17,329 nt of DNA from JAFAHD01 sp035654355 (GCA_035654355.1 DASRXC010000155.1:1-17329); one strand, 5' to 3'; shown: positions 1-6,609, counted from the stretch's first letter. Notes: generated from the sequence alone by a model not told the origin. Translations and numbers: made by a program.

Positions 1-2
1 TG

Positions 3-125
3 CATGCAATCCTGTACCCACGTCTGCGGCGGCTCTATGCCGGCGCGGCGTGGCTTGGGGACCGACGACCGGGCCCGACCGGCCCGCCCGAAAACCTTTG
101 CCATGATGGGGTGATCGCTGGTTGA
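3..125 (+). CDS. 3' end of an unidentified upstream gene (partial)
   Basis: An open frame enters from the left edge and ends at TGA 123-125. It encodes about 40 residues with an Arg/Leu/Tyr-rich segment (reads YPRLRRLYAGAAWLGDRRP) and then a Gly/Pro-rich tail. Its stop overlaps the TTG start of the next gene as TTGA (122-125), the same coupling seen repeatedly elsewhere in this window, which is the main reason to prefer this frame. The other two forward frames are also open for about 100 bases, so the choice is not certain. The family cannot be recognised from so short a tail. Confidence 0.4.
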   Translation, partial: HAILYPRLRRLYAGAAWLGDRRPGPTGPPENLCHDGVIAG

Positions 126-613
126 CACGGGGACCGCGCAGCCGTCGACGCGCTTCAATAGTCGCGATCGGGCTCACGTTATGTGCGGCCTTCGGGTTTG
201 CGTATGCGGCGGGTGGCGGTGGACAAGCCGTGTCAGCTGCAACTCCAGACCCAGCAGCGGCAACGAGCGCACCTGGCGAGTCCGCGCTTGCGCTGCCGGT
301 TCCCGCAGCAAGCCCGAGCGCGACACCCACGCCGTCTCCCGCGCCGACACCAGTGCCTGTGATCGTCGACCAATACGGCTTTCATCCTAGCGTGGTCCGC
401 ATCTACTCGGGTCAAAGCGTGACGTGGACGAACAGCGATAAGAAGCCGCATACGGCGACCGCGGCTGATGGTTCGTGGGATACCGGCCAACTCGATCTCA
501 ATCAGAGCCAATCGCTGCAGTTCTTTGAGATCGGGCGCTGGGATTATCTGGACGGATTCAATCCAACTCAGCACGCGACGCTGATCGTCGCGACGCCCGC
601 GCCGGGGATCTAG
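122..613 (+). CDS. Secreted cupredoxin-fold protein lacking most type-1 copper ligands
   Basis: A 163-residue exported protein. Residues 1-29 form a signal peptide: Arg-rich n-region, hydrophobic core about 12-27, AxA-type cleavage site near 27-29. A Pro/Ala/Ser/Thr-rich linker (about 38-78) follows, then a C-terminal plastocyanin-like domain (about 79-156). The domain keeps the fold signature: YGFHP, then TWTNSDKKPHTATAADGSWD with the first ligand His at 110, and a final strand ending ATLIV. In copper cupredoxins the C-terminal loop reads Y-x-C-x-x-H-P-x-M; here it is YLDGFNPTQ (142-150), so Cys, His and Met are replaced by Asp144, Asn147 and Gln150. Type-1 copper binding is therefore unlikely and the role is unknown. 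TTG is the only reasonable start; it follows a GGGG-containing stretch at 107-111 and overlaps the upstream stop. Cys21 lacks a proper lipobox. Confidence 0.72.
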   Translation: MTRGPRSRRRASIVAIGLTLCAAFGFAYAAGGGGQAVSAATPDPAAATSAPGESALALPVPAASPSATPTPSPAPTPVPVIVDQYGFHPSVVRIYSGQSVTWTNSDKKPHTATAADGSWDTGQLDLNQSQSLQFFEIGRWDYLDGFNPTQHATLIVATPAPGI

Positions 614-1243
614 ATGTCAGTCGACAGCAACGACGCTCTCCCTCCGCCGCTCGCGGTTGCCGCGCAGATCCAAGCGCGTAACAACGAGTACAACCTCGAT
701 TTGACCGGCCGCGTCACGCATCTGGATGAGGATGCCTTGATCACGTCCTTCCCCGTCGAGATCCCGCAAGGCACGGTGCTCTTCTCGATCATCGATCTGC
801 GCTCCATCAACTCGACCGTGCGCGGGTTGATCCGCGTGCGCTTGCAGAGCGAAGCGAGCGATCTCGGCGGCTACCGCACGCTCGCCGACTTCGTCGACCT
901 CAATCCGGACGAACGGCGCAAGATCTTGCGCCTCTTGGGCAAGATATCGGACTTCGGCTCGGGAGCGGCGTCAGGCGACGAAAGTCCGGCGCAGTCGGCG
1001 GCTTACATCCCGATGTCGACGGTGCCGGCTCGCCAGCCGAAGCCTTCGCGCGTTCACACCGCACCAAATCTGTCGATCGCCGGCAGCATCTGGACAGTGC
1101 TCGGCCTGATCTTCTACTCGATCGTCGTGCTTGGAGTCATCGCGCTGTTCCCGCAAGGGCGTTCGTGGGAGGTCGAGATGTACCAACGCGCGATACACGA
1201 GCTGTATCACGTCTTCCCGAGCTTGCGTCGCCTCTTCGGTTAG
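614..1243 (+). CDS. Membrane-anchored protein with a possible PilZ-like domain
   Basis: A 209-residue protein starting at ATG, directly after the previous stop and behind a GGGGA ribosome-binding site (about 604-608), so the two genes are probably cotranscribed. Residues about 25-118 look like a small beta-barrel: LDLTGRVTHLDEDALITSFP, PQGTVLFSIIDL, then LADFVDLNPDERRKILRLLG. This rhythm, including the final F-x-x-L-x-x-x-E-R-x-x-I helix, resembles PilZ domains, but the c-di-GMP motifs RxxxR and DxSxxG are not visible. A polar linker (about 119-152) leads to one transmembrane helix (about 157-180) and a short tail. Topology suggests a cytosolic barrel with a C-terminal anchor. The PilZ assignment is by pattern only; a plain hypothetical membrane protein is equally defensible. 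Confidence 0.6.
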   Translation: MSVDSNDALPPPLAVAAQIQARNNEYNLDLTGRVTHLDEDALITSFPVEIPQGTVLFSIIDLRSINSTVRGLIRVRLQSEASDLGGYRTLADFVDLNPDERRKILRLLGKISDFGSGAASGDESPAQSAAYIPMSTVPARQPKPSRVHTAPNLSIAGSIWTVLGLIFYSIVVLGVIALFPQGRSWEVEMYQRAIHELYHVFPSLRRLFG

Positions 1244-3348
1244 CGGATAAACGGCACCAACAACAGCGACACGATGTTCAAGACCTTGATCATCGGATTG
1301 ATCGCCGGGCCGGCTGTGTCTTTGTAAGGGTCACCCACCGTGTCGCCGGTGACCGCGGCGGCGTGTGCCGGGCTTCCCTTTCCGCCGTAGTGGCCGTCTT
1401 CGATGTACTTCTTCGCGTTATCCCAGGCGCCACCGCCGGACGTCATCGAGATCGCGACGAAAAGGCCGGTGACGATCGAGCCCACCAGGACGCCGCCGAG
1501 CATGAGCGAGGCGTTTTGGCTGCTGAAGATGTGGACGACGCCGAGCAGTACGACGACGATCGGCGTGAGCACGGGGATAAGCGCGGGCACGAGCATCTCG
1601 CGGAGCGCCGCCGCAGTCACCAGATCGACCGCGCGACCGTATTCTGGCCGGACCGTGCCTTCCATGATGCCCCTGATCTCGCGGAACTGGCGCCGCACCT
1701 CTTCGACGACGGCGCCGCCGGCGCGCCCCACGGCCTCCATGCACAAAGAGGCGAACAGATACGGAAGTGCTCCGCCGAGCAGCAGGCCCGACAGCACGAA
1801 GGGATCGTCGAGCTTGAAGATGAGCTGGGCCGCCGCTGAGGCTGCGCTGCTGAGCTCTTGTTGAAACGACGCGAACAAGACGATCGCAGCGAGGGCCGCG
1901 GACCCGATCGCGTACCCCTTGGTCACCGCTTTGGTGGTGTTGCCGACAGCATCCAGTGGGTCTGTGATCGCGCGGATCTCGGGGCCGAGTTTTGCCATCT
2001 CCGCGATGCCGCCGGCGTTGTCGGTGATCGGACCGTACGAATCGAGCGCGACGATGATACCGGCAAGTGAGAGCATCGCCATAACGGCGATCGCGACACC
2101 GTACAAGCCCGACATCGCGAACGAAACGAGGATGCCCGCGACGATGACAAGCGCCGGCGGGGTCGTCGCTTTCATCGACACCGCCAAGCCCGTGATGATG
2201 TTGGTCGCGTGACCTGTCGTCGACGCTTTGGCGATCTCTTGCACCGGTTTGAATTGCGTACCGGTGAAGTACTCAGTGATGACGACCATCAACGCCGTGA
2301 TGATAAGGCCGACGAGCGCGCATACCCACAACCGCCAGGCTACGAACTGGCCGGTGCCGCCCATGGCCGCGTCGGCCGCGCCAATGACATGCGTCGTCAA
2401 CGGGTACAGCGCGATCGCAGCAAGGACGGCGGCGACCGCTAAGCCGGTGTACATCGCCGCCATGATGTGAGTGCCGCGCACGTGCACGAAAAACGATCCG
2501 ATGATGGAGGCGATGATCGAGACGCCGCCGATCGCCAGCGGGAAGAGCGCCGCCGCCAACGCGAGGTCGGGATGCGCGGCGAACACGAGCGAGCCGAGGA
2601 GCATCGCCGCGATCGTCGTGACGCAGTACGTTTCGAAGAGGTCCGCGGCCATGCCGGCGCAGTCGCCGACGTTGTCGCCGACATTGTCCGCGATGACGGC
2701 CGGATTGCGCGGGTCATCTTCGGGAATGCCCGCTTCGACTTTGCCGACGAGATCGGCGCCGACGTCCGCGGCCTTGGTATAGATTCCGCCGCCAAGACGG
2801 GCGAAGACGGAGATGAGCGAGCAGCCGAATCCGAGCCCGACCATCGCCGAGAGCGCGCGGCCGAGGTCATCGCCGTAAATCGAATGCATGAGCGCGAAAT
2901 AGCCGGCCACCGCGATGATGCCCAGGCCGACGACGAGTAATCCAGTGATCGAACCGCCGCGGAATGCCACAGCGAACGCAGCGGGCAATCCATTCTTTGC
3001 AGCCTCAGCGGTCCGCACGTTGGCGCGCACCGAGATCGACATGCCGATAAAACCGGTCGCGCCCGAGAGGATCGCGCCGATCAGGAAGCCGACGGCGGGC
3101 TCCCACGTTCGAAATGCGATAGCCAGAACGACTGCAAGCACGATTGCGACGATCGCAATCGTGGTGTACTGCCGCCGCATGTAGGCAAGCGCACCCTCTT
3201 GGATGGCCGCCGCGATCTCTTGCATGCGTTCGGAGCCGGCGGGCTGTCGCAGCACCCAGCCGATGAGGTATGCGCCGTATAGCAGCGCGAGGATGCCGCA
3301 CCCCACCGCGAACCAGATCGACACAGAAAGAACGGTAGCTGACGTCAT
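1240..3348 (-). CDS. hppA: K+-independent membrane-bound proton-translocating pyrophosphatase
   Basis: Hydrolyses cytosolic pyrophosphate and pumps H+ across the membrane. The protein has 702 residues from ATG 3346-3348, normal for bacterial H+-PPases, with many transmembrane helices. The substrate motif DVGADLVGKVE is at about 195-205, followed by the acidic DDPRNPAVIADNVGDNVGD segment, and the conserved C-terminal block GDTVGDPYKDTAGPAINP is present. The subtype motif reads GNTTKAVTKG, with Lys at about 473 and Thr at about 476; this combination marks K+-independent pumps, where K+-dependent ones have Ala at the Lys position. The frame stays open upstream to 3471, but the extra 41 residues are Arg/Ser-rich and not membrane-like, so they are left out. 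A GGAG lies about 14 bases before the chosen ATG. The gene faces away from the next one, and its TAA interlocks with the stop of the convergent gene. Confidence 0.96.
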   Translation of the reverse strand: MTSATVLSVSIWFAVGCGILALLYGAYLIGWVLRQPAGSERMQEIAAAIQEGALAYMRRQYTTIAIVAIVLAVVLAIAFRTWEPAVGFLIGAILSGATGFIGMSISVRANVRTAEAAKNGLPAAFAVAFRGGSITGLLVVGLGIIAVAGYFALMHSIYGDDLGRALSAMVGLGFGCSLISVFARLGGGIYTKAADVGADLVGKVEAGIPEDDPRNPAVIADNVGDNVGDCAGMAADLFETYCVTTIAAMLLGSLVFAAHPDLALAAALFPLAIGGVSIIASIIGSFFVHVRGTHIMAAMYTGLAVAAVLAAIALYPLTTHVIGAADAAMGGTGQFVAWRLWVCALVGLIITALMVVITEYFTGTQFKPVQEIAKASTTGHATNIITGLAVSMKATTPPALVIVAGILVSFAMSGLYGVAIAVMAMLSLAGIIVALDSYGPITDNAGGIAEMAKLGPEIRAITDPLDAVGNTTKAVTKGYAIGSAALAAIVLFASFQQELSSAASAAAQLIFKLDDPFVLSGLLLGGALPYLFASLCMEAVGRAGGAVVEEVRRQFREIRGIMEGTVRPEYGRAVDLVTAAALREMLVPALIPVLTPIVVVLLGVVHIFSSQNASLMLGGVLVGSIVTGLFVAISMTSGGGAWDNAKKYIEDGHYGGKGSPAHAAAVTGDTVGDPYKDTAGPAINPMIKVLNIVSLLLVPFIR

Positions 3349-3495
3349 GAAGATGTCGCGTGCTCCAACAAAAAGCGTGGCACTGAGGCGAAATGAGCGG
3401 AAAGAAAGGAGTTTGCGGTCCGCCCCCTCGCTCCTGCGGGAGCTTGCGACAGCACGTGCAGGGCGGAGCATCGCCGCTCGGAAAGGCCGTCTCCC
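3349..3495. other. Divergent intergenic region with a foldable element
   Basis: This 147-base gap separates the start of hppA (minus strand) from the permease (plus strand), so it should hold promoters for both. I see no convincing -35/-10 pair on either strand. It contains nested inverted repeats: outer arms TCCGCCC (3419-3425) and GGGCGGA (3461-3467), enclosing a perfect GCTCC-TGCG-GGAGC hairpin (3430-3443) and the palindrome GCACGTGC (3452-3459). A GGAAAGG ribosome-binding site for the permease sits at about 3480-3486. Confidence 0.5.
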
Positions 3496-4515
3496 GTGAC
3501 CAGCTTCATCGCGGCGCGCACGTTGCGATTCATCGCAGTGCTGTTGACGATCTGCGTCCTCTCATTCTTGTTCTTGCACTTGATCCCGGGCAATCCAGTC
3601 CAGATCATGCTCGGCGAACATGCGACCAGATCGGACATCGAACGGCTCACTCACGAGTTGCGGCTGGACCGCCCCTGGTATGAGCAGCTCAGCGCATATC
3701 TCTGGCAAGTCGCGCATGGCAATCTCGGCCGTTCGCTGGCAGACAACGTGCCGGTCAGCACGAAGCTCGCCGAGCATTTCCCTGCGACGATCGAATTGAC
3801 AGTCGCGGCGATGATCTTCGCGGTGTTGGTCGGCATACCGGCCGGCATCTTCGCTGCGCTGTCGCATCGTTCGCCGCTCGACACGCTTATCAGTATCCTC
3901 GTCTTGATCGGCGTGTCGGTACCGGTGTTCTGGCTGGGTTGGATGATGCTGTATGCATTCGCATACGAGCCAAGTCGCGCCGGCATCGACCTCTTCCCGA
4001 TCGGCGGGCGGCTCTCACTACGCTATGATGTAGAACCGCGCACGCATTTCATGATCCTCGATGCGCTGCTCGCCGGCGATTGGGCGGCGCTTGGCGACGC
4101 GCTGCGCCATCTCGTGCTGCCGGCGGTTACGCTGGGCACGATCCCGCTTGCGATTATCGCCAAGATGACGCGCGCGAGCATGCTCGATGTACAGTCGATG
4201 GATTACGTGCGCACCGCGCGGGCGAAAGGCCTCAAGCCTTGGACTGTGATAGTGCGTCACAGTTTGCGCAACGCGTTCATCCCGATCCTGACAGTGATTG
4301 GGCTGCAAACGGGATTGCTACTGGGCGGCGCGGTGCTGACCGAACACATATTCGCCTGGCCCGGGGTCGGCCGGCTCGCGTTCGAGGCGATCAGCAACCG
4401 CGACAGCCCGCTGGTCAACGGCTCGATTTTGCTGTTCGCCGCGACCTTCGTGCTCGTCAATCTCGCCATCGACATCGCGTATGCGTTGCTCGACCCGCGC
4501 ATCCGTTACGCGTGA
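3496..4515 (+). CDS. DppB/OppB-type ABC transporter permease (orphan)
   Basis: Inner-membrane permease subunit of the peptide/nickel (PepT, DppB/OppB) ABC family. It has 339 residues, the usual length. The N-terminal helix (about 9-31) is followed by the family signature LIPGNPVQIMLGEHAT, a periplasmic segment, and five further hydrophobic segments (about 97-121, 130-155, 205-223, 262-283, 307-331). The cytoplasmic EAA loop, which contacts the ATPase, is intact: DYVRTARAKGLKPWTVIVRH and the following N-A-F-I-P (about 236-263). The GTG start follows GGAAAGG. DppB-type permeases work as heterodimers with a DppC-type partner plus two ATPases and a binding protein; none is encoded in this window, and the next gene downstream is unrelated. 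Partners must be encoded elsewhere, or the gene is a leftover. Substrate cannot be inferred. Confidence 0.93.
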   Translation: MTSFIAARTLRFIAVLLTICVLSFLFLHLIPGNPVQIMLGEHATRSDIERLTHELRLDRPWYEQLSAYLWQVAHGNLGRSLADNVPVSTKLAEHFPATIELTVAAMIFAVLVGIPAGIFAALSHRSPLDTLISILVLIGVSVPVFWLGWMMLYAFAYEPSRAGIDLFPIGGRLSLRYDVEPRTHFMILDALLAGDWAALGDALRHLVLPAVTLGTIPLAIIAKMTRASMLDVQSMDYVRTARAKGLKPWTVIVRHSLRNAFIPILTVIGLQTGLLLGGAVLTEHIFAWPGVGRLAFEAISNRDSPLVNGSILLFAATFVLVNLAIDIAYALLDPRIRYA

Positions 4516-4629
4516 GCTTCGAGGTCCTCACGAAACGTTCAAGCAGGCGGTGGCGTTGATAGGCTACGATACGTCCAAAGGAGAATTAGACATCTCGGGG
4601 GACTGTGTGCGCTTCATCACACCGTCGGG
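4516..4629. other. Intergenic region before the FHA gene
   Basis: The stop of the permease lies inside a weak inverted repeat (CGTGAG 4511-4516 / CTCACG 4527-4532) with no T-tract, so it is not a clear terminator. A TTGATA (4556-4561) has no good -10 partner. An AAAGGAG (about 4578-4583) looks like a ribosome-binding site but has no conventional start codon at the right distance in the FHA frame. The heptamer TACGATA (4565-4571) matches the half-site of the palindrome at 4642-4655. Confidence 0.35.
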
Positions 4630-5268
4630 GTGTCTGCGGTGATACGATATCGTATGGAAGACCCTCTTTCAGGAAGCCGGCCAAGCGTGAGTAAACGCAT
4701 GACTTTGGATGGCACGGGCGACCGGCCCGGCCCGGCCCATAAGGCCAGTTCAGCCTCGTCGTTCGGCTCCGTCCGAAGCGACGAAAGCGCCCGTTTGTGC
4801 GGGCGCTGCTTCGCGCGCAACTACGCCGGCGAGACCTACTGCAAGATGTGCGGCGAACCCCTGCCCGCGGAGGTCGCGCAGCTCGATGAGTCCGCGACTC
4901 GACGGCTGGAGGCTCCGGCGGTGCGTGGTTGCGTGACCGTGCACATCGACCGCGACGGATCCGAGATCGACTTGCCGATCGACGCGGACGTCGTACTGGT
5001 CGGCCGCGCCTCGGTGACCGATGGCGTGTACCCCGACCTCGATCTCGCGCCGTTCGACCACGGCAATTTCGTCTCGCGCCGCCACGCGTTCATCGTGCGC
5101 CGGCATGGCAGCTTCATCATCGAGGATCTCGAAAGCACGAACGGCACGTCGCTCAACGGCGCCCAGCGCCTCGTGCCGCACGCGCCGACTCCGCTTCGGC
5201 ATGGAGACAAGATCATGTTCGGACAAACCCGGGTGACGTTCACGACCGAGGCCGTCCCGGAGGGCTGA
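4630..5268 (+). CDS. Zinc-ribbon and FHA-domain protein
   Basis: A 212-residue cytosolic protein. After a Ser/Arg-rich N-terminus there is a compact zinc ribbon with two CxxC knuckles (Cys57/60 and Cys71/74; LCGRC and CKMCGEP). A forkhead-associated domain follows (about 102-206). FHA landmarks are present: GR (125-126), the phosphothreonine-contacting S-R-R-H (149-152) and S-T-N-G-T (169-173), so phosphopeptide binding should be intact. Such proteins usually read Ser/Thr kinase signals; no kinase is encoded here. The start is uncertain: GTG 4630, GTG 4639 and ATG 4654 are in frame, none with a strong ribosome-binding site. ATG 4654 would place the start inside a perfect palindrome. A terminator follows the gene, which therefore ends its transcription unit. 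Confidence 0.88.
   Translation: MSAVIRYRMEDPLSGSRPSVSKRMTLDGTGDRPGPAHKASSASSFGSVRSDESARLCGRCFARNYAGETYCKMCGEPLPAEVAQLDESATRRLEAPAVRGCVTVHIDRDGSEIDLPIDADVVLVGRASVTDGVYPDLDLAPFDHGNFVSRRHAFIVRRHGSFIIEDLESTNGTSLNGAQRLVPHAPTPLRHGDKIMFGQTRVTFTTEAVPEG
4642..4655. promoter_or_regulatory. Perfect 14-bp palindrome, candidate operator
   Basis: ATACGATATCGTAT is fully self-complementary. It lies over the possible start codons of the FHA gene (ATG 4654 overlaps its right end). A second copy of the half-site, TACGATA, occurs at 4565-4571, 78 bases upstream. AT-rich dyads are rare in this GC-rich sequence, which favours a transcription-factor site; the regulator is unknown. Confidence 0.45.
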
Positions 5269-5291
5269 TCGGGTTCGACTACAACGCGCTG

Positions 5292-5320
5292 CGGCGGCCT
5301 CCAGGCCGCCGTTTGTTATT
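5292..5320 (+). terminator. Rho-independent terminator of the FHA gene
   Basis: Perfect inverted repeat CGGCGGCCT (5292-5300) / AGGCCGCCG (5303-5311), a GC-rich stem of 8-9 bp with a minimal loop, followed directly by TTTGTTATT. It lies 24 bases after the FHA stop codon and separates that gene from the sigma-factor operon. Confidence 0.88.
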
Positions 5321-5494
5321 GAGGCGTAACACCGCGGCTGTTCGGGCGGTCGTGAATATAGATAAACCCGCACAGGCCCAAAAAAGGGATAAAACCGAAA
5401 AAACGGGAAGCGCCCGGACCCGCGTTAGGGACCGCATTCTCCATGTCCACTGGCGAGTTTCGCTCGCCCGCCTACAGAGAAGCGAGTTTTGCGT
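5321..5494. promoter_or_regulatory. Leader and promoter region of the BldC-like/sigma-factor operon
   Basis: This gap after the terminator should hold the operon promoter, but no consensus sigma-70 pair is visible; GAATATAGATAAA (5354-5366) is the best -10 candidate. It contains two A6-centred dyads, CCCAAAAAAGGG (5377-5388) and CCGAAAAAACGG (5395-5406), start-to-start 18 bases apart, in an unusually A-rich patch. Nearer the gene, GGCGAG-TTTCG-CTCGCC (5452-5468) forms a hairpin, and a second GCGAG (5482-5486) just before the start could pair with the same CTCGC arm. Confidence 0.45.
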
Positions 5495-5728
5495 ATGGTC
5501 GAAGACCGCAGGGCGGCACGCAAAAAGAACCGCGCGAACGACTGGATGACATCCGGTGAAGTCGCTCGCGAGCTTAACATGACCGACGCCGCGATCCGCC
5601 GTTGGGCGCGCGAAGGATTGGTCGACGCCATAAAGACTCCGGGCGGCCAATATCGCTTCCGCCGCGAGGCGCTCAATCAACTACTGGCCGGCAACGGCCA
5701 CGCGCTGAGGGTGAAGGCGAAGCGATGA
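5495..5728 (+). CDS. MerR/excisionase-type small DNA-binding protein, BldC-like
   Basis: A 77-residue protein made of little more than one winged helix-turn-helix. After a basic N-terminus (RRAARKKNR), the sequence MTSGEVARELNMTDAAIRRW (about 18-37) is the HTH, and GLVDAIKTPGGQYRFRREAL (about 41-60) is the wing typical of MerR and excisionase folds. The lack of a dimerisation or ligand domain, and the length, match BldC of actinomycetes, which binds direct repeats cooperatively. ATG 5495 is chosen over TTG 5489 because AGAGAAG lies about 12 bases upstream. The stop overlaps the start of the sigma-factor gene as ATGA, so the two are translationally coupled. A phage or plasmid excisionase is less likely, as no integrase is nearby. 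Confidence 0.85.
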   Translation: MVEDRRAARKKNRANDWMTSGEVARELNMTDAAIRRWAREGLVDAIKTPGGQYRFRREALNQLLAGNGHALRVKAKR

Positions 5729-6555
5729 TCTACCAACGAGTCGTTTCGCGGACCTACGCGATCGCAGGACGCAATCTCAGCCGTGAAGAGATCGTCCACA
5801 AGTATCTCCCGTTGGTCAAATACGTCGCGGGTAAGATCTCAGTCAATCTGCCATCCCACGTCGAGATCAACGACCTCATCAACGAAGGCATCCTCGGGCT
5901 CATCGACGCGATCGGGAAATACGACGATTCTCGCGGCGTCAAGTTTGAGACGTACGCGACGACGCGCATCAGCGGTGCCATCCTCGATGCCCTGCGCGCC
6001 ATGGATTGGGTCCCGCGGGCGGTACGGCAAAAGGCGCGCGAGCTCGAGCGCGCATTCGGCAGCCTCGAGGGGCGCCTGGGACGCGCACCCGAGGAGACAG
6101 AGGTAGCACGCGAGCTAGGCCTACCGCTTAAAGACTACCACACGCTTCTGCTCAAGATACGCGGCACGTCGATTCTCTCGCTTGAGGAGTTCTTACCGAA
6201 CGAGAAGGGTCACGACGTCGCGCTGCTCGACACGCTCAAAGATTCAGGTCCCGACCCGACACACCAAGTCGAATCTGCGGAGATCAAGTCGGCGCTATCG
6301 CAAGCCGTCGAATCGCTGCCACAACAAGAACGTACGGTGATCTCCCTCTACTATTTCGAGGGCCTCACGCTCAAGGACATCAAAAGCGTGCTCAACGTGT
6401 CGGAGTCGCGGGTTTCGCAGATCCACGCCCAAGCAGTGATCCGTCTGCGGTCGAAGCTCAAGGCGCTGTACATGGATCTCGGCTACCGCGAAGGCGACCC
6501 GAACGTCCGCCAAAAGTACGTGCGCAAGAAACCACAAGCGCAGCAAGCCTCCTAG
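5725..6555 (+). CDS. FliA/WhiG-type (sigma-28 family) RNA polymerase sigma factor
   Basis: A 276-residue group 3 sigma factor that would direct RNA polymerase to an alternative promoter class. Region 2 is at about 25-97: YLPLVKYVAGKI, INDLINEGILGLIDAIGKYD, and FETYATTRISGAILDALRAM followed by DWVPR, the last being hallmark FliA/WhiG sequence. Region 3 is at about 100-155, and region 4 at about 190-250 with its HTH around 214-238 (GLTLKDIKSVLNVSESRVSQ). ATG 5725 is chosen because it overlaps the BldC-like stop (ATGA) and begins just before the conserved core; the frame is open further upstream only as a shadow. FliA drives late flagellar genes and WhiG sporulation genes. A full flagellar locus is not seen here, though diverged flagellar-like genes lie about 8 kb downstream. 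No anti-sigma gene is adjacent. Confidence 0.95.
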   Translation: MIYQRVVSRTYAIAGRNLSREEIVHKYLPLVKYVAGKISVNLPSHVEINDLINEGILGLIDAIGKYDDSRGVKFETYATTRISGAILDALRAMDWVPRAVRQKARELERAFGSLEGRLGRAPEETEVARELGLPLKDYHTLLLKIRGTSILSLEEFLPNEKGHDVALLDTLKDSGPDPTHQVESAEIKSALSQAVESLPQQERTVISLYYFEGLTLKDIKSVLNVSESRVSQIHAQAVIRLRSKLKALYMDLGYREGDPNVRQKYVRKKPQAQQAS

Positions 6556-6565
6556 CCTCTCGTTT

Positions 6566-6574
6566 TTATCCACA
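6566..6574 (+). other. Consensus DnaA-box 9-mer
   Basis: TTATCCACA, an exact match to the DnaA-box consensus, lies in the short gap between the sigma-factor gene and ftsY, and is followed by the 14-bp palindrome GCCAGCGCGCTGGC (6579-6592). It is a single box without neighbours, so it is not an origin; it could be chance. Confidence 0.3.
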
Positions 6575-6609
6575 AGTAGCCAGCGCGCTGGCGTCGAAGC
6601 ATCCGGTCC

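Noticed and set aside
164..190. Lipoprotein signal for the cupredoxin-like protein (Cys21).
   Set aside because: Residue -1 is Leu, not Gly/Ala/Ser, so the lipobox is poor; an AxA signal peptidase I site nearby is better.
3349..3471. 41-residue N-terminal extension of hppA.
   Set aside because: The extension is Arg/Ser-rich, not part of the pyrophosphatase family, and would fill most of the intergenic region before the permease.
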